Below, piece after piece: positions 35,670 through 44,638 of a stretch of DNA of 64,000 nucleotides. The stretch is from Allobosea sp. BK604 (GTDB lineage: Bacteria; Pseudomonadota; Alphaproteobacteria; Rhizobiales; Beijerinckiaceae). Each line of letters starts with the position of its first letter. Position 1 is the first letter of the stretch. Made by a program: the position numbers and the translations under genes. A model generated the notes under the pieces. The model worked only from the letters and a program-made list of their open reading frames with translations, made no database searches and was not told where the DNA came from. The stretch is taken from contig NZ_SLZF01000013.1 in assembly GCF_004341515.1 (NCBI RefSeq), positions 1 through 64,000 of the forward strand, written 5' to 3'.

Positions 35670-36866
35670 GTGAAGCTCTTGCGTTCGCTCATTGAATCGA
35701 TGCTTTCGAAGCTGGTGAAGTCGCAGCCTCTCGAAATCGTCTTCGCGGATGGCTCGCATCGCATGGTTGGACCGGGCAAGCCGCCCGCACTGACCATGCG
35801 CATCATGGACCGGCCGACCGAGCTGAAACTCGCATTGAATCCGGAGCTGGCGCTGGGCGAGGCGGTCATGGATGGCCGCGTCGTCGTCGAGCATGGCAGC
35901 CTCTACGATCTGCTCGATATGCTGATCGCCGGCCTGCATGGACAGACGCTCTCGGCCTGGGCGCAGACGCTTAGCCGCGCGCGCACCGCCATCCGCCGCT
36001 TCAGCCAGAACAACACGCCGACATGGGCGCGGCGCAACGTGGCGCGCCACTACGATCTCAAGGCCGATTTCTTCAAGCTCTTCCTCGACGACGACATGCA
36101 GTATTCCTGCGCCTATTTCCCCGAGCCGGGCATCTCGCTGGAGGAGGCGCAGCAGACCAAAAAGCGCAGGCTCATCGCCAAGCTCGCGGTCGAGCCCGGC
36201 CAGCGCGTCCTCGATATCGGCTCGGGGTGGGGTGGCCTCGGCCTTTCCATTGCACGCGAGACCGGCGCGACGGTGAAAGGCATCACCTTGTCGACGGAGC
36301 AGCTCGCCATCGCGCAAGAGCGGGCGGCGATGGCCAGGCTGCCGGTCGAGTTCAGGCTCGAGGACTATCGCAACGTCACCGGCCCGTTCGATCGCGTCAT
36401 CTCGGTCGGCATGTTCGAGCATGTCGGCGTCGGCTATTACCGCACTTACTTTCGCAAGATCGCCGAGCTGTTGACGCAGGACGGAGTCGCGCTCGTCCAC
36501 ACCATCGGCCGCACCACGCCGCCCGGCGCGACCAATCCCTTCATCGCCAAATACATCTTCCCGGGCGGCTATATTCCGGCCCTGTCCGAGATCGCGGCGG
36601 CGGTCGAGCTGGAAGGGCTGGTCATCACCGATGTCGAGGTGCTGCGCCTGCATTATGCCGAGACGCTGAAGGCCTGGCGCGAGCGCTTCCTCGCCCATCG
36701 CGCCGAGGCGGTCGCGATGTATGACGAGCGCTTCGCTCGGATGTGGGAGTTCTACCTCGCCGCTTCCGAGGCGACCTTCCGCCACGACGACCTCGTCGTG
36801 TTCCAGCTCCAGCTCGCCAAGAAGCTCGACACGCTGCCGGTCACGCGCACTTACATGGAGCGCTGA
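35670..36866 (+). CDS. cfa: Cyclopropane-fatty-acyl-phospholipid synthase family protein
   Basis: A 398-residue SAM-dependent methyltransferase. An N-terminal SCP2-like region is followed by HYDLKADFFKLFLDD, MQYSCAYF, and the SAM site RVLDIGSGWGGLGLSIA. It adds a methylene bridge to unsaturated membrane acyl chains, usually in stationary phase or acid stress. The C-terminal part (VFQLQLAKKLDTLPVTRTYM) is typical. The start is GTG with an ACAGGA ribosome binding site. Confidence 0.9.
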   Translation: MKLLRSLIESMLSKLVKSQPLEIVFADGSHRMVGPGKPPALTMRIMDRPTELKLALNPELALGEAVMDGRVVVEHGSLYDLLDMLIAGLHGQTLSAWAQTLSRARTAIRRFSQNNTPTWARRNVARHYDLKADFFKLFLDDDMQYSCAYFPEPGISLEEAQQTKKRRLIAKLAVEPGQRVLDIGSGWGGLGLSIARETGATVKGITLSTEQLAIAQERAAMARLPVEFRLEDYRNVTGPFDRVISVGMFEHVGVGYYRTYFRKIAELLTQDGVALVHTIGRTTPPGATNPFIAKYIFPGGYIPALSEIAAAVELEGLVITDVEVLRLHYAETLKAWRERFLAHRAEAVAMYDERFARMWEFYLAASEATFRHDDLVVFQLQLAKKLDTLPVTRTYMER

Positions 36867-36875
36867 TATCTGGAG

Positions 36876-36980
36876 CTAGAGCATTTTCGAGCGAAGTGGA
36901 TGCCGGTTCGCGTGAAGAAAATGCGTCAAAAAAATAGATAGAGCATTTTCGCGATTCGAAGAAACGCGGAAATGCTCTAG
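36876..36980. repeat. Dispersed MITE-like repeat, family B copy 1
   Basis: It begins CTAGAGCATTTTCG and ends AAATGCTCTAG, giving terminal inverted repeats of 11 bases. Its inside holds GCGAAGTGGATGCCGGTTCG and an AT-rich spacer. It has no coding capacity. The terminal CTAG provides the hutD stop codon (36977-36979). Related copies occur at 45.4 and 49.4 kb. Confidence 0.85.
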
Positions 36981-37564
36981 CGCGCCGCGCTTTCCCAAAG
37001 CTCGATCGTGAAGATCTCCGCGGCTTCGCGGTCGCTCGCGAGCGTGACGGCCTCGCCAGGTTCCAACAGCGCGCTGTCGCCGATGCCGATCGTATCGAGG
37101 CCGTGGCTCGCGGCGATCGTCCAGCCATCGCTGCGGGCAACCAGCATCAGCAGGCCGCTGCTCACGGCAAGTTCGATCGGTCCCGGGTCGGTCAGCCGTT
37201 CGACACGGTGCAGCCAGCGGCCACGCCGCGTCATGACGTTGAGATCGTCGATCGGGCCGGCGACGAGCCTGCCCTCGACCGCGCGATCAGCCGCGAAGGA
37301 ATAAGGCGCGGAGGATTGCTCCAGCCGCATCGTCTCGCCATCGCCGAAGGCGAGCGCGATGCCGTTCCCGGTCAGCACCGACAGCGTCCTGTCGATGCCC
37401 GGGAAGCTGGAGAACGGTCCATCCATCCCGACATGCGCCATCGAGACGCGCCAGTCGAATTCGTCGAGCGAGGCACCCGGCGGATGGGCGGCGATTTCGG
37501 TGGTGGTGCCGCCGCCGTTCTTCCACGGCATGACCCGGCAGTCGCTGGCGCGGATGATGTGCAT
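36977..37564 (-). CDS. hutD: HutD family protein
   Basis: A 195-residue bicupin-type protein of the histidine utilisation cluster. The signature RVMPWKNGGGTTTEIA is near the N-terminus, and FDWRVSMAHVGMDGPFSSFPGIDRT-like sequence follows. In Pseudomonas, HutD is thought to bind urocanate or formylglutamate and to limit hut expression. Here it is last in the minus-strand hut run, separated from hutU by a palindromic repeat. Its stop codon lies inside another repeat. The start at 37564 fits the family N-terminus. Confidence 0.88.
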   Translation of the reverse strand: MHIIRASDCRVMPWKNGGGTTTEIAAHPPGASLDEFDWRVSMAHVGMDGPFSSFPGIDRTLSVLTGNGIALAFGDGETMRLEQSSAPYSFAADRAVEGRLVAGPIDDLNVMTRRGRWLHRVERLTDPGPIELAVSSGLLMLVARSDGWTIAASHGLDTIGIGDSALLEPGEAVTLASDREAAEIFTIELWESAAR

Positions 37565-37603
37565 GGGATGCCTGCCTTCCGAAAATGCGCGCTTCGCCAT
37601 AAT

Positions 37604-37729
37604 CGTCATTGCGAGGAGCGTCAGCGACGAAGCAATCCAGGGAGACGTAGAACGCTGGCGCCCCTGGATGGCTTCGCGGAGCCTGCACTCGGGCTTGCCG
37701 AAGGCAAAGCCCGGGTGCTCGCAATGACG
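37604..37729. repeat. Dispersed palindromic repeat, family A copy 3
   Basis: It begins CGTCATTGCGAGG and ends CTCGCAATGACG, so the outer arms pair perfectly over 10-12 bases. Inner words GAAGCAATCCAG and GGATGGCTTCG are related to the copy near 20.3 kb. It sits between hutU and hutD, with its end 3 bases from the hutU stop. Confidence 0.8.
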
Positions 37730-37732
37730 AGT

Positions 37733-39400
37733 CTAGCCCAGGATGCCCGGCAGCTTCAGGCCCTTGGCCTTGGCGCACTCGACCGCGATCTCGTAGCCCG
37801 CATCGGCATGGCGCATCACACCGGTGGCCGGGTCGTTCCAGAGCACGCGTTCCAGCCGCTTCGCTGCCTCGGGCGTGCCGTCCGCGACGATGACCACGCC
37901 GGCATGCTGTGAATAGCCCATGCCGACCCCGCCGCCATGGTGCAGCGAGACCCAGGTGGCGCCGCCGGCGGTGTTGAGCAGGGCGTTGAGCAGCGGCCAG
38001 TCGGAAACCGCGTCCGAGCCGTCCTTCATCGCCTCGGTCTCGCGGTTCGGCGAGGCGACCGACCCGGAATCGAGATGGTCGCGGCCGATCACGATCGGCG
38101 CCTTGACCTCGCCCCTGGCCACCATCTCGTTGAAGGCGAGGCCGAGCCGATGCCTGTCGCCAAGGCCGACCCAGCAGATCCGCGCCGGGAGGCCCTGGAA
38201 CTTGATGCGCTCGCGGGCCATGTCGAGCCAGTTATGCAGATGCTTGTCGTCCGGCATCAGCTCCTTCACGCGCTGATCGGTGCGGTAGATATCCTCCGGA
38301 TCACCCGACAGCGCCGCCCAGCGGAACGGCCCGACGCCGCGGCAGAAGAGCGGGCGGATATAGGCCGGCACGAAGCCGGGGAAGTCGAAGGCGTTGTCGA
38401 CGCCCATATCCTTCGCCATCTGGCGGATATTATTGCCGTAATCGAGCGTCGGCACGCCCATCCTCTGGAAGTCGAGCATGGCGCGGACATGCACGGCCAT
38501 CGACTTTTTCGCCGCGTCGATCGTGCCGGCGGGATCGCGCTGCTTGCGCTCCTCCCATTCCTCCAGCGTCCAGCCGGCCGGCAGATAGCCGTTGAGCGGG
38601 TCATGCGCCGAAGTCTGGTCGGTGACGACGTCCGGCCGGATGCCACGCTCGACCAGGTCCGGAAAGACCTCGGCGGCGTTGCCGAGCACACCGACCGAGA
38701 CCGCCTTACCTGCCTTGTGGGCGCGTTCGACGATCTCGAGCGCTTCATCGACGCTGTCTGCCTTCTCGTCGAGATAGCCGGTGCGCAGGCGGAATTCGAT
38801 CGAGGAGGGCTTGCACTCGACGGCGATCATCGAAGCGCCGGCCATGGTCGCGGCGAGCGGCTGCGCCCCGCCCATGCCGCCGAGCCCGCCGGTCAGGATC
38901 CATTTGCCCCTGAGGCTGCCGCCATAATGTTGGCGGCCGACCTCGACGAAGGTCTCATAGGTGCCCTGAACGATGCCCTGCGTGCCGATATAGATCCAGG
39001 AGCCGGCGGTCATCTGGCCGTACATCATCAGCCCGGCCTTATCGAGCTCGTGGAAATGCTCCCAATTGGCATAGGCCGGGACGAGATTGGAATTGGCGAT
39101 CAGCACGCGCGGCGCGTCGGCATGGGTCCGGAAGATGCCGACCGGCTTGCCGGATTGCACCAGCAGGGTCTCGTCGGCTTCGAGCGTGCGCAGGCTCGCG
39201 ACGATGCGGTCGAAGTCCTCCCATGTGCGGGCGGCGCGGCCGATGCCGCCATAGACCACGAGCTCGCCCGGCTTCTCGGCGACGTCGGGATCGAGATTGT
39301 TCATCAGCATGCGCAGCGCGGCTTCGGTCAGCCAGCTCTTGGCACTGCGCTCGCTGCCCTTCGGGCTGCGGATGACGCGGCTATTGTCGATGCGGGTCAT
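37733..39400 (-). CDS. hutU: Urocanate hydratase
   Basis: A 555-residue cytosolic NAD+-dependent enzyme converting urocanate to imidazolonepropionate. It has ELVVYGGIGRAARTWEDFD, the NAD-binding GGLGGMGGAQPLA, and the catalytic-region Cys in RPLFCRGVGPFRWAALSGD. Length equals the family norm. It overlaps hutG by four bases (ATGA) and is second-last in the hut run. Confidence 0.96.
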   Translation of the reverse strand: MTRIDNSRVIRSPKGSERSAKSWLTEAALRMLMNNLDPDVAEKPGELVVYGGIGRAARTWEDFDRIVASLRTLEADETLLVQSGKPVGIFRTHADAPRVLIANSNLVPAYANWEHFHELDKAGLMMYGQMTAGSWIYIGTQGIVQGTYETFVEVGRQHYGGSLRGKWILTGGLGGMGGAQPLAATMAGASMIAVECKPSSIEFRLRTGYLDEKADSVDEALEIVERAHKAGKAVSVGVLGNAAEVFPDLVERGIRPDVVTDQTSAHDPLNGYLPAGWTLEEWEERKQRDPAGTIDAAKKSMAVHVRAMLDFQRMGVPTLDYGNNIRQMAKDMGVDNAFDFPGFVPAYIRPLFCRGVGPFRWAALSGDPEDIYRTDQRVKELMPDDKHLHNWLDMARERIKFQGLPARICWVGLGDRHRLGLAFNEMVARGEVKAPIVIGRDHLDSGSVASPNRETEAMKDGSDAVSDWPLLNALLNTAGGATWVSLHHGGGVGMGYSQHAGVVIVADGTPEAAKRLERVLWNDPATGVMRHADAGYEIAVECAKAKGLKLPGILG

Positions 39401-40206
39401 GAATGGCTCCGTTCGAGCTTGGTCGCCGCGTCCAATGCGGCTTCGATGATCGAGGCGAGGGCGGCCTGCAGCTTGCCAGCCTTGGGCGCATCGAAGCGCC
39501 AGGGCGGCGCCTCCTCGCTGAGATAGGCCGAGAGCGCGATTTCCATCTGGATGCCGTGGACATGCTCTGCCGGCTGGCCGTAATGCCGGGTGATCCAGCC
39601 GCCCTTGAAGCGGCCATTGGCGACATGGCTGAAGCCGGTCTGGCCCAGCGCCGCTTCGGCGGCCTTCCCGACTTCGGGCGCACAGCTTGCGCCGGAATTG
39701 GTGCCGAGATTCAGCGTCGGTAGCGTACCGGGGAAGAGGCGCGGGATCACCGATTTGATCGAGTGGCAATCCCAGAGCAGGCAGAAACCGTGCGCCGCCT
39801 TCACCCGCGCGACCTCGGCCGCAAGTGCATCGTGATAGGGCTGGAAATAGGCCCGCCTGCGCCTGGCGATCTCGGCCTCGTCCGGCGGCATCAGCCAGAT
39901 CGGCTCGCCGTCGAAGGTCGTGGTCGGCACGAGTTCCGTGGTCGCCTGTCCCGGATAGAGCGAGACGCCGGACGGGTCTCTGTTCACGTCGATGACATAG
40001 CGCGACAGCCCGGCCTCGACGATGCTCGGCTGGAGGTGCTCCGCGAAGGCATAGAGCTGGCGCATGTGCCAGTCGGTATCCTCGACCTGCCTGCCGCGCT
40101 CGGTGAGCGCTGCCGCGACCTCCTCCGGCAGGCCGGTGCCGGGATGCGGCATGGAGAGGATGAGCGGGGAGGCGCCCGGCGTGACGCTGACGATATCAGT
40201 GGTCAT
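39397..40206 (-). CDS. hutG: N-formylglutamate deformylase
   Basis: A 269-residue zinc hydrolase converting N-formylglutamate to glutamate and formate, the last step of the five-step histidine route. It shows SMPHPGTGLPEEV, DTDWHMRQLY, DVNRDPSG, and LLWDCHSI, all conserved in HutG/FGase. It needs HutF to supply formylglutamate, and hutF is present nearby. The ATG at 40206 is chosen; another lies 6 bases upstream. Confidence 0.93.
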   Translation of the reverse strand: MTTDIVSVTPGASPLILSMPHPGTGLPEEVAAALTERGRQVEDTDWHMRQLYAFAEHLQPSIVEAGLSRYVIDVNRDPSGVSLYPGQATTELVPTTTFDGEPIWLMPPDEAEIARRRRAYFQPYHDALAAEVARVKAAHGFCLLWDCHSIKSVIPRLFPGTLPTLNLGTNSGASCAPEVGKAAEAALGQTGFSHVANGRFKGGWITRHYGQPAEHVHGIQMEIALSAYLSEEAPPWRFDAPKAGKLQAALASIIEAALDAATKLERSHS

Positions 40207-40224
40207 TGGCATGCCCTTGTTCGG

Positions 40225-40395
40225 CGTCCGAGGTTCTTCCCGTCTCCCCTTGCGGGAGAAGGTGCCAGTGCGAAGCGCTGACGGATGAGGCGTCGCGCCA
40301 CGCTGTTCGAATTGCGCCCTTTCCAAGCGCGCCAGCGATCGGCGCCGCGCGACACCTCACCCCCGCCCTCTCCCGCAAGGGAAGAGGGGCTCTTT
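40225..40395. repeat. Composite palindromic repeat between hutH and hutG
   Basis: It contains two hairpins, TCTCCC-CTTGC-GGGAGA at 40243-40259 and CCCTCTCCC-GCAA-GGGAAGAGGG at 40366-40388. Between them are GATGAGG and CACCTCACC, which are partly complementary. It has no credible gene and splits the hut run in two. It is a typical dispersed CTCTCCCGCAAGGG element. Confidence 0.75.
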
Positions 40396-40410
40396 CGAGG
40401 TGGATCGCGA

Positions 40411-41937
40411 TCACGCCGGGAACTCCGCAAAACTATCCAACCCCGCCGCCTTGCCGAGCGCGCCCGACAGCACGAGTTCTGTCGCCGCCGCCAGGTCGGG
40501 CGCGAGATAGCGGTCGGCGTCCAGCGGCGCGATCTTGCCGCGGATCAGCGCCAGCACCGGCTCGAGCCGCGGGCTGGTCTTCATCGGCCGATGGTGCTCG
40601 ATGGCTTCCGCCGCTGCCATCAGCTCGATGCCGATGATGCTCGCCGCATTCTTGGCCATGTCGAGCAGCCGGAAGGCGCCATGCGTCGCCATCGAGACAT
40701 GATCCTCCTGGTTGGCCGAGGTCGGGATCGTGTCCACGGAGGCTGGATAGGCCTTCTGCTTGTTCTCCGACGCCAGCGCCGCCGCCGTGACCTGCGCGAT
40801 CATGAAGCCGGAATTCAGGCCGGCGTCGCGGGCCAGGAAGGGCGGCAGCCCGCTCATGACGGGATCGACCAGCAGCGCCATGCGCCGCTCCGACAGGTTG
40901 CCGATCTCACATACGCCCATGGCCAGTATATCCGCGGCGAAGGCGACCGGCTCGGCGTGGAAATTGCCGCCCGAGACGATCTCGCCCGGCCCGAGCACGA
41001 GCGGGTTGTCGGTCACCGCATTCGCCTCGATCGCGAGCGTCGCCGCGGCATTGGCGAGCAGGTCGCGCACCGCGCCCATCACCTGCGGCTGGCAGCGCAA
41101 GGAATAAGGGTCCTGCACCTTGCTGTCGCCGAAGCGATGGCTCTCGCGGATCTCGCTGCCGGCGACGAGTTCGAGCAATGTCGCGGCGACCTTGATCTGG
41201 CCGGGCTGGCCGCGCAGCTTCTGGATGCGCGGGTCGAACGGCGTATCCGAGCCTTTCAGCGCATCGACCGAGAGCGCGCCGGCGATCAGCGCCGCGTCGA
41301 AGACATGGGCGATGTCGCTCAAAGCCTTCAGCGCGATCGCGGTCGAGACCTGCGTGCCGTTGATCAGCGCCAGGCCCTCCTTGGCGCCGAGCGTCAGCGG
41401 CTCCTGGCCGATACGCTTCAGCGCCTCCCCGGCGGGCAGTATCTCGCCTTTCAGCCTGATCTCGCCTACGCCCATCAGCGCCGCCGTGAGATGGGCGAGG
41501 GGAGCGAGGTCGCCGGAGGCGCCGACCGAACCCTTGGCCGGCACGACCGGCAGCGCATCCGCCTTGAGCGCGCCCGCGAGCGCCTCGACCACGACAGGCC
41601 GCACGCCAGAGGCGCCGCGCGCCAGGCTGGCGGCCTTCATGGCGAGGATGAGCCTGACGACATCGTCGGGCAGGGCAGGGCCGGTGCCGATCGCATGCGA
41701 GAGGATGAGGTTGCGCTGCAAGGTGGTGAGGTCGGCATCGGCGATGCGCACGCTGGCGAGCTTGCCGAAGCCGGTATTGACGCCATAAGTCACCGTGCCG
41801 GCCGCGACGATCTCGTCGACGATCGCCTGCGCCGCTGCGAGCGCCCTGGTGTCCGAGAGCGCGATGGCGGTGCCGCCGAGCACGCTGCGCCAATGCGAGA
41901 GCGCTGCCTCGCCGGGTGTCAGGGATAAAGCGGTCAT
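40411..41937 (-). CDS. hutH: Histidine ammonia-lyase
   Basis: A 508-residue enzyme converting histidine to urocanate and ammonia. The prosthetic MIO group forms from A140-S141-G142 in GSVGASGDLAPLAH. YGVNTGFGKL (51-60) supplies the catalytic Tyr. Length is typical. Its start overlaps the hutI stop by four bases. Confidence 0.97.
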   Translation of the reverse strand: MTALSLTPGEAALSHWRSVLGGTAIALSDTRALAAAQAIVDEIVAAGTVTYGVNTGFGKLASVRIADADLTTLQRNLILSHAIGTGPALPDDVVRLILAMKAASLARGASGVRPVVVEALAGALKADALPVVPAKGSVGASGDLAPLAHLTAALMGVGEIRLKGEILPAGEALKRIGQEPLTLGAKEGLALINGTQVSTAIALKALSDIAHVFDAALIAGALSVDALKGSDTPFDPRIQKLRGQPGQIKVAATLLELVAGSEIRESHRFGDSKVQDPYSLRCQPQVMGAVRDLLANAAATLAIEANAVTDNPLVLGPGEIVSGGNFHAEPVAFAADILAMGVCEIGNLSERRMALLVDPVMSGLPPFLARDAGLNSGFMIAQVTAAALASENKQKAYPASVDTIPTSANQEDHVSMATHGAFRLLDMAKNAASIIGIELMAAAEAIEHHRPMKTSPRLEPVLALIRGKIAPLDADRYLAPDLAAATELVLSGALGKAAGLDSFAEFPA

Positions 41938-43166
41938 TGGCCGTTCCAGATGCGGGCGTGAAGCGGGTTGAAGCCGATGCGGTAGGCGAGCTCGGCCGGG
42001 CGCTCGATCTCCCAGATCGCGAGGTCGCAGAACTTGCCGGCCTCCAGCGTGCCGATCTCGTTGTGCATGCCGAGCGCCTTGGCGGCGTTGCGCGTCAGCC
42101 CGGCCAGCGCCTCCTCCGGTGTCAGGCGGAAGAGAGTGCAGGCCATGTTCATCACCAGCAGCGGCGAGGTCAGCGGCGAGGAGCCGGGATTGGCATCGGT
42201 CGCGAGCGCGATCGGCACGCCATGCTGGCGCAGCAGCTCGATCGGCGGTTTCTGCGTCTCGCGCAGGAAGTAGAAGGCGCCGGGCAGGATCACCGCGACG
42301 GTGCCGGCCTTCGCCATGGCGGTGACGCCGGCCTCGTCGAGATATTCGAGATGGTCGGCCGAGAGCGCGCCATGCTCGGCCGCGAGCCTGGCGCCGCCGA
42401 GATTGGAGAGCTGCTCGGCATGGATCTTGACAGGCAACCCCTTGGCCTTGGCCGCCGCGAAGAGCCGCGCCGTCTCCTCGGGCGAGAAAGCGATTCCTTC
42501 GCAGAAGACATCGACGGCATCGGCCAGGCCCTGCGCCGCGACCGCGTCCAGCATCGGCCCGGCGACGAGATCGATATACGCGCCGGAGCGGCCCGCGAAT
42601 TCCGGGGGCACCGCATGGGCGCCGAGGAAGGTGGTGCGCACCCTGACCGAGCGCTCGCGGCCGAGCCGACGCGCCACGGTCAATTGCTTCAGCTCGGCCT
42701 GCGGCTCGAGCCCATAGCCCGACTTGATCTCGACGCTGGTGACCCCTTCTTCCATCAGCGCCGCGAGCCGCGTGTCGGCGCTGGTGAACAGCTCCGCCTC
42801 GCTCGCGGCACGCGTCGCCTTCACCGTCGAGAGGATGCCGCCGCCGGCTCGCGCGATCTCCTCATAGCTCGCACCCTGCAGGCGCAGCTCGAATTCATGC
42901 GCGCGATCGCCGCCATAGACGAGATGGGTGTGGCAATCGATCAGACCTGGGGTGATCCAGCGTCCGCCGCAATCGACCGTCTCGCGGGCAACGAAGGCCG
43001 GAGCATCCTTGCGCGCTCCCACCCAGACGATGCGACCGTCCTTCGCGGCGATGAGCCCGTCCTCGATCGCGCCGTATGGCGCCGATGCGCCCGCCGCCAT
43101 GGTCGCGAGCCGGGCGTGGGTCCATACTGTGTCGCAGCTCAGGCTCTGATTGGGCTGTCCCGCCAC
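41934..43166 (-). CDS. hutI: Imidazolonepropionase
   Basis: A 410-residue metal-dependent amidohydrolase opening 4-imidazolone-5-propionate to formiminoglutamate. The metal-binding motif is DCHTHLVYGGDR, and HAEQLSNLGGARLAAEHGALSADH and TDANPGS carry the other ligands. First gene of the minus-strand hut run, divergent from hutF. Confidence 0.95.
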   Translation of the reverse strand: MAGQPNQSLSCDTVWTHARLATMAAGASAPYGAIEDGLIAAKDGRIVWVGARKDAPAFVARETVDCGGRWITPGLIDCHTHLVYGGDRAHEFELRLQGASYEEIARAGGGILSTVKATRAASEAELFTSADTRLAALMEEGVTSVEIKSGYGLEPQAELKQLTVARRLGRERSVRVRTTFLGAHAVPPEFAGRSGAYIDLVAGPMLDAVAAQGLADAVDVFCEGIAFSPEETARLFAAAKAKGLPVKIHAEQLSNLGGARLAAEHGALSADHLEYLDEAGVTAMAKAGTVAVILPGAFYFLRETQKPPIELLRQHGVPIALATDANPGSSPLTSPLLVMNMACTLFRLTPEEALAGLTRNAAKALGMHNEIGTLEAGKFCDLAIWEIERPAELAYRIGFNPLHARIWNGQ

Positions 43167-43243
43167 GTCGCTCCCTTTCGACTATCCTTCCGATCAGACT
43201 ATGCTATCTAATTGCATATGCAAATAGCAAGCGGAGAGCCGGC
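43167..43243. promoter_or_regulatory. hutI/hutF divergent promoter with HutC-type palindrome
   Basis: These 77 bases contain TTGCATATGCAA (43212-43223), a perfect 12-base palindrome just before the hutF start. HutC repressors bind AT-rich palindromes of this kind in hut promoters, and hutC lies next to hutF. Urocanate is the known HutC inducer. Confidence 0.65.
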
Positions 43244-44605
43244 GTGACCCTGAACCTGCACTTGCAGCAGGCCCTCCTGCCCGAGGGTTTTGCCGAGGAT
43301 GTGGCGCTTTCCGTCGAAGACGGGGCGATCGCCTCTGTCGCGATCGGCGTGCCGCCGGCGGAAAGCGCGCTCAGGCTCGATGGGCTGGCACTGCCCGGCA
43401 TGCCGAACCTGCACAGCCATGCCTTCCAGCGCGGCATGGCCGGGCTCTCCGAGCGCCGCGGCGCGAGCGAGGATTCGTTCTGGACCTGGCGCGAGGTGAT
43501 GTATCGCTTCCTCGACCGGCTCGATCCCGACGATGTCCAGGCCATCGCGGCGCAGGCCTTCGTCGAGATGCTGGAGGGCGGCTTCACCGCGCTCGCCGAA
43601 TTCCACTACCTGCATCACGACAAGGACGGACGCCCCTATGCCGATATCGCCGCGATGGCCGGTGCCATTGCCGCGGCCGCGGAGGAGACGGGCCTGGGCC
43701 TCACCTTGCTGCCGGTGCTTTATCGCTATGGTAATTTCGGCGAGGCGCCGCCGGTCCATGGCCAGCGCCGCTTCGTCAACGACCCGGACAGCTATCAGCG
43801 GCTGATCGACGCGAGCGAGGCGGCGATCGGCCATTTGCCCGACGCCCGGCTCGGCCTCGCGCCGCATTCGCTGCGTGCGGTCGGCAAGGCCGATCTGACC
43901 TGGCTCACCGCCCTGCGACCGGACGGTCCGTTCCATATCCATGTCGCCGAGCAGACGCGCGAGGTCGAGGACAGCCTCGAGATCACCGGCCGCCGTCCCG
44001 TCGAGCTGCTGCTGGATGCGGTCGGGCTCGATCAGCGCTGGTGCCTGATCCACGCCACCCATCTCAGCGATGGCGAGCGTGACGCCATCGCCCGGAGCGG
44101 CGCGGTCGCGGGCCTTTGCCCCATCACGGAATCGAATCTCGGCGACGGCATTTTCGATGGCGTTCGCTATCGCGCGGCGGCCGGCCGCTTCGGCGTCGGC
44201 AGCGATTCCAACGTGCAGATCGATGCCGGCGCCGAGCTGCGCCAGCTCGAATATTCGCAGCGCCTGCGCGATCGGCGCCGGTCGCTCCTGGCCGAGCAGC
44301 AGGCCTCGACCGGGCTGGCGCTCTGGCGCAATGCCTGCGCCGGCGGCGCCCAGGCTTGCGGCCGCGCCATCGGCGAGATCAAGGTCGGCAGCCGCGCCGA
44401 CCTCGTCACGCTCGACCTCGACCACCCCGCGCTCGTGGGCAAAGCCGGCGAGGCCGCGCTCGACAGCGCCATCTTCGCCGCCAATGCGCTGCCTTTGCGC
44501 GATGTGCTGGTTGGTGGCAGGAGAGTCGTCAGCGACGGACGGCATCTCGCCGGCGCCGCCATTGCCAAGCGCTTCGGCGTGGTGATGCGGCGGCTGCTGG
44601 GCTGA
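43244..44605 (+). CDS. hutF: Formimidoylglutamate deiminase
   Basis: A 453-residue amidohydrolase converting N-formiminoglutamate to N-formylglutamate and ammonia. It has MPNLHSHAFQRGMAGL (metal His-x-His), FHIHVAEQTREVEDSLE, and a VGSDSNVQIDAGAELRQLEYSQR block typical of HutF. The start is GTG at 43244. Followed 33 bases later by hutC. Confidence 0.94.
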   Translation: MTLNLHLQQALLPEGFAEDVALSVEDGAIASVAIGVPPAESALRLDGLALPGMPNLHSHAFQRGMAGLSERRGASEDSFWTWREVMYRFLDRLDPDDVQAIAAQAFVEMLEGGFTALAEFHYLHHDKDGRPYADIAAMAGAIAAAAEETGLGLTLLPVLYRYGNFGEAPPVHGQRRFVNDPDSYQRLIDASEAAIGHLPDARLGLAPHSLRAVGKADLTWLTALRPDGPFHIHVAEQTREVEDSLEITGRRPVELLLDAVGLDQRWCLIHATHLSDGERDAIARSGAVAGLCPITESNLGDGIFDGVRYRAAAGRFGVGSDSNVQIDAGAELRQLEYSQRLRDRRRSLLAEQQASTGLALWRNACAGGAQACGRAIGEIKVGSRADLVTLDLDHPALVGKAGEAALDSAIFAANALPLRDVLVGGRRVVSDGRHLAGAAIAKRFGVVMRRLLG

Positions 44606-44638
44606 GCGTGGAAGGGTTCTTGATCGTGACGAGGCATC

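Noticed and set aside
36740..36940. Small frame overlapping the end of cfa and the repeat
   Set aside because: It is mostly an out-of-frame reading of cfa plus repeat DNA, without a plausible start.
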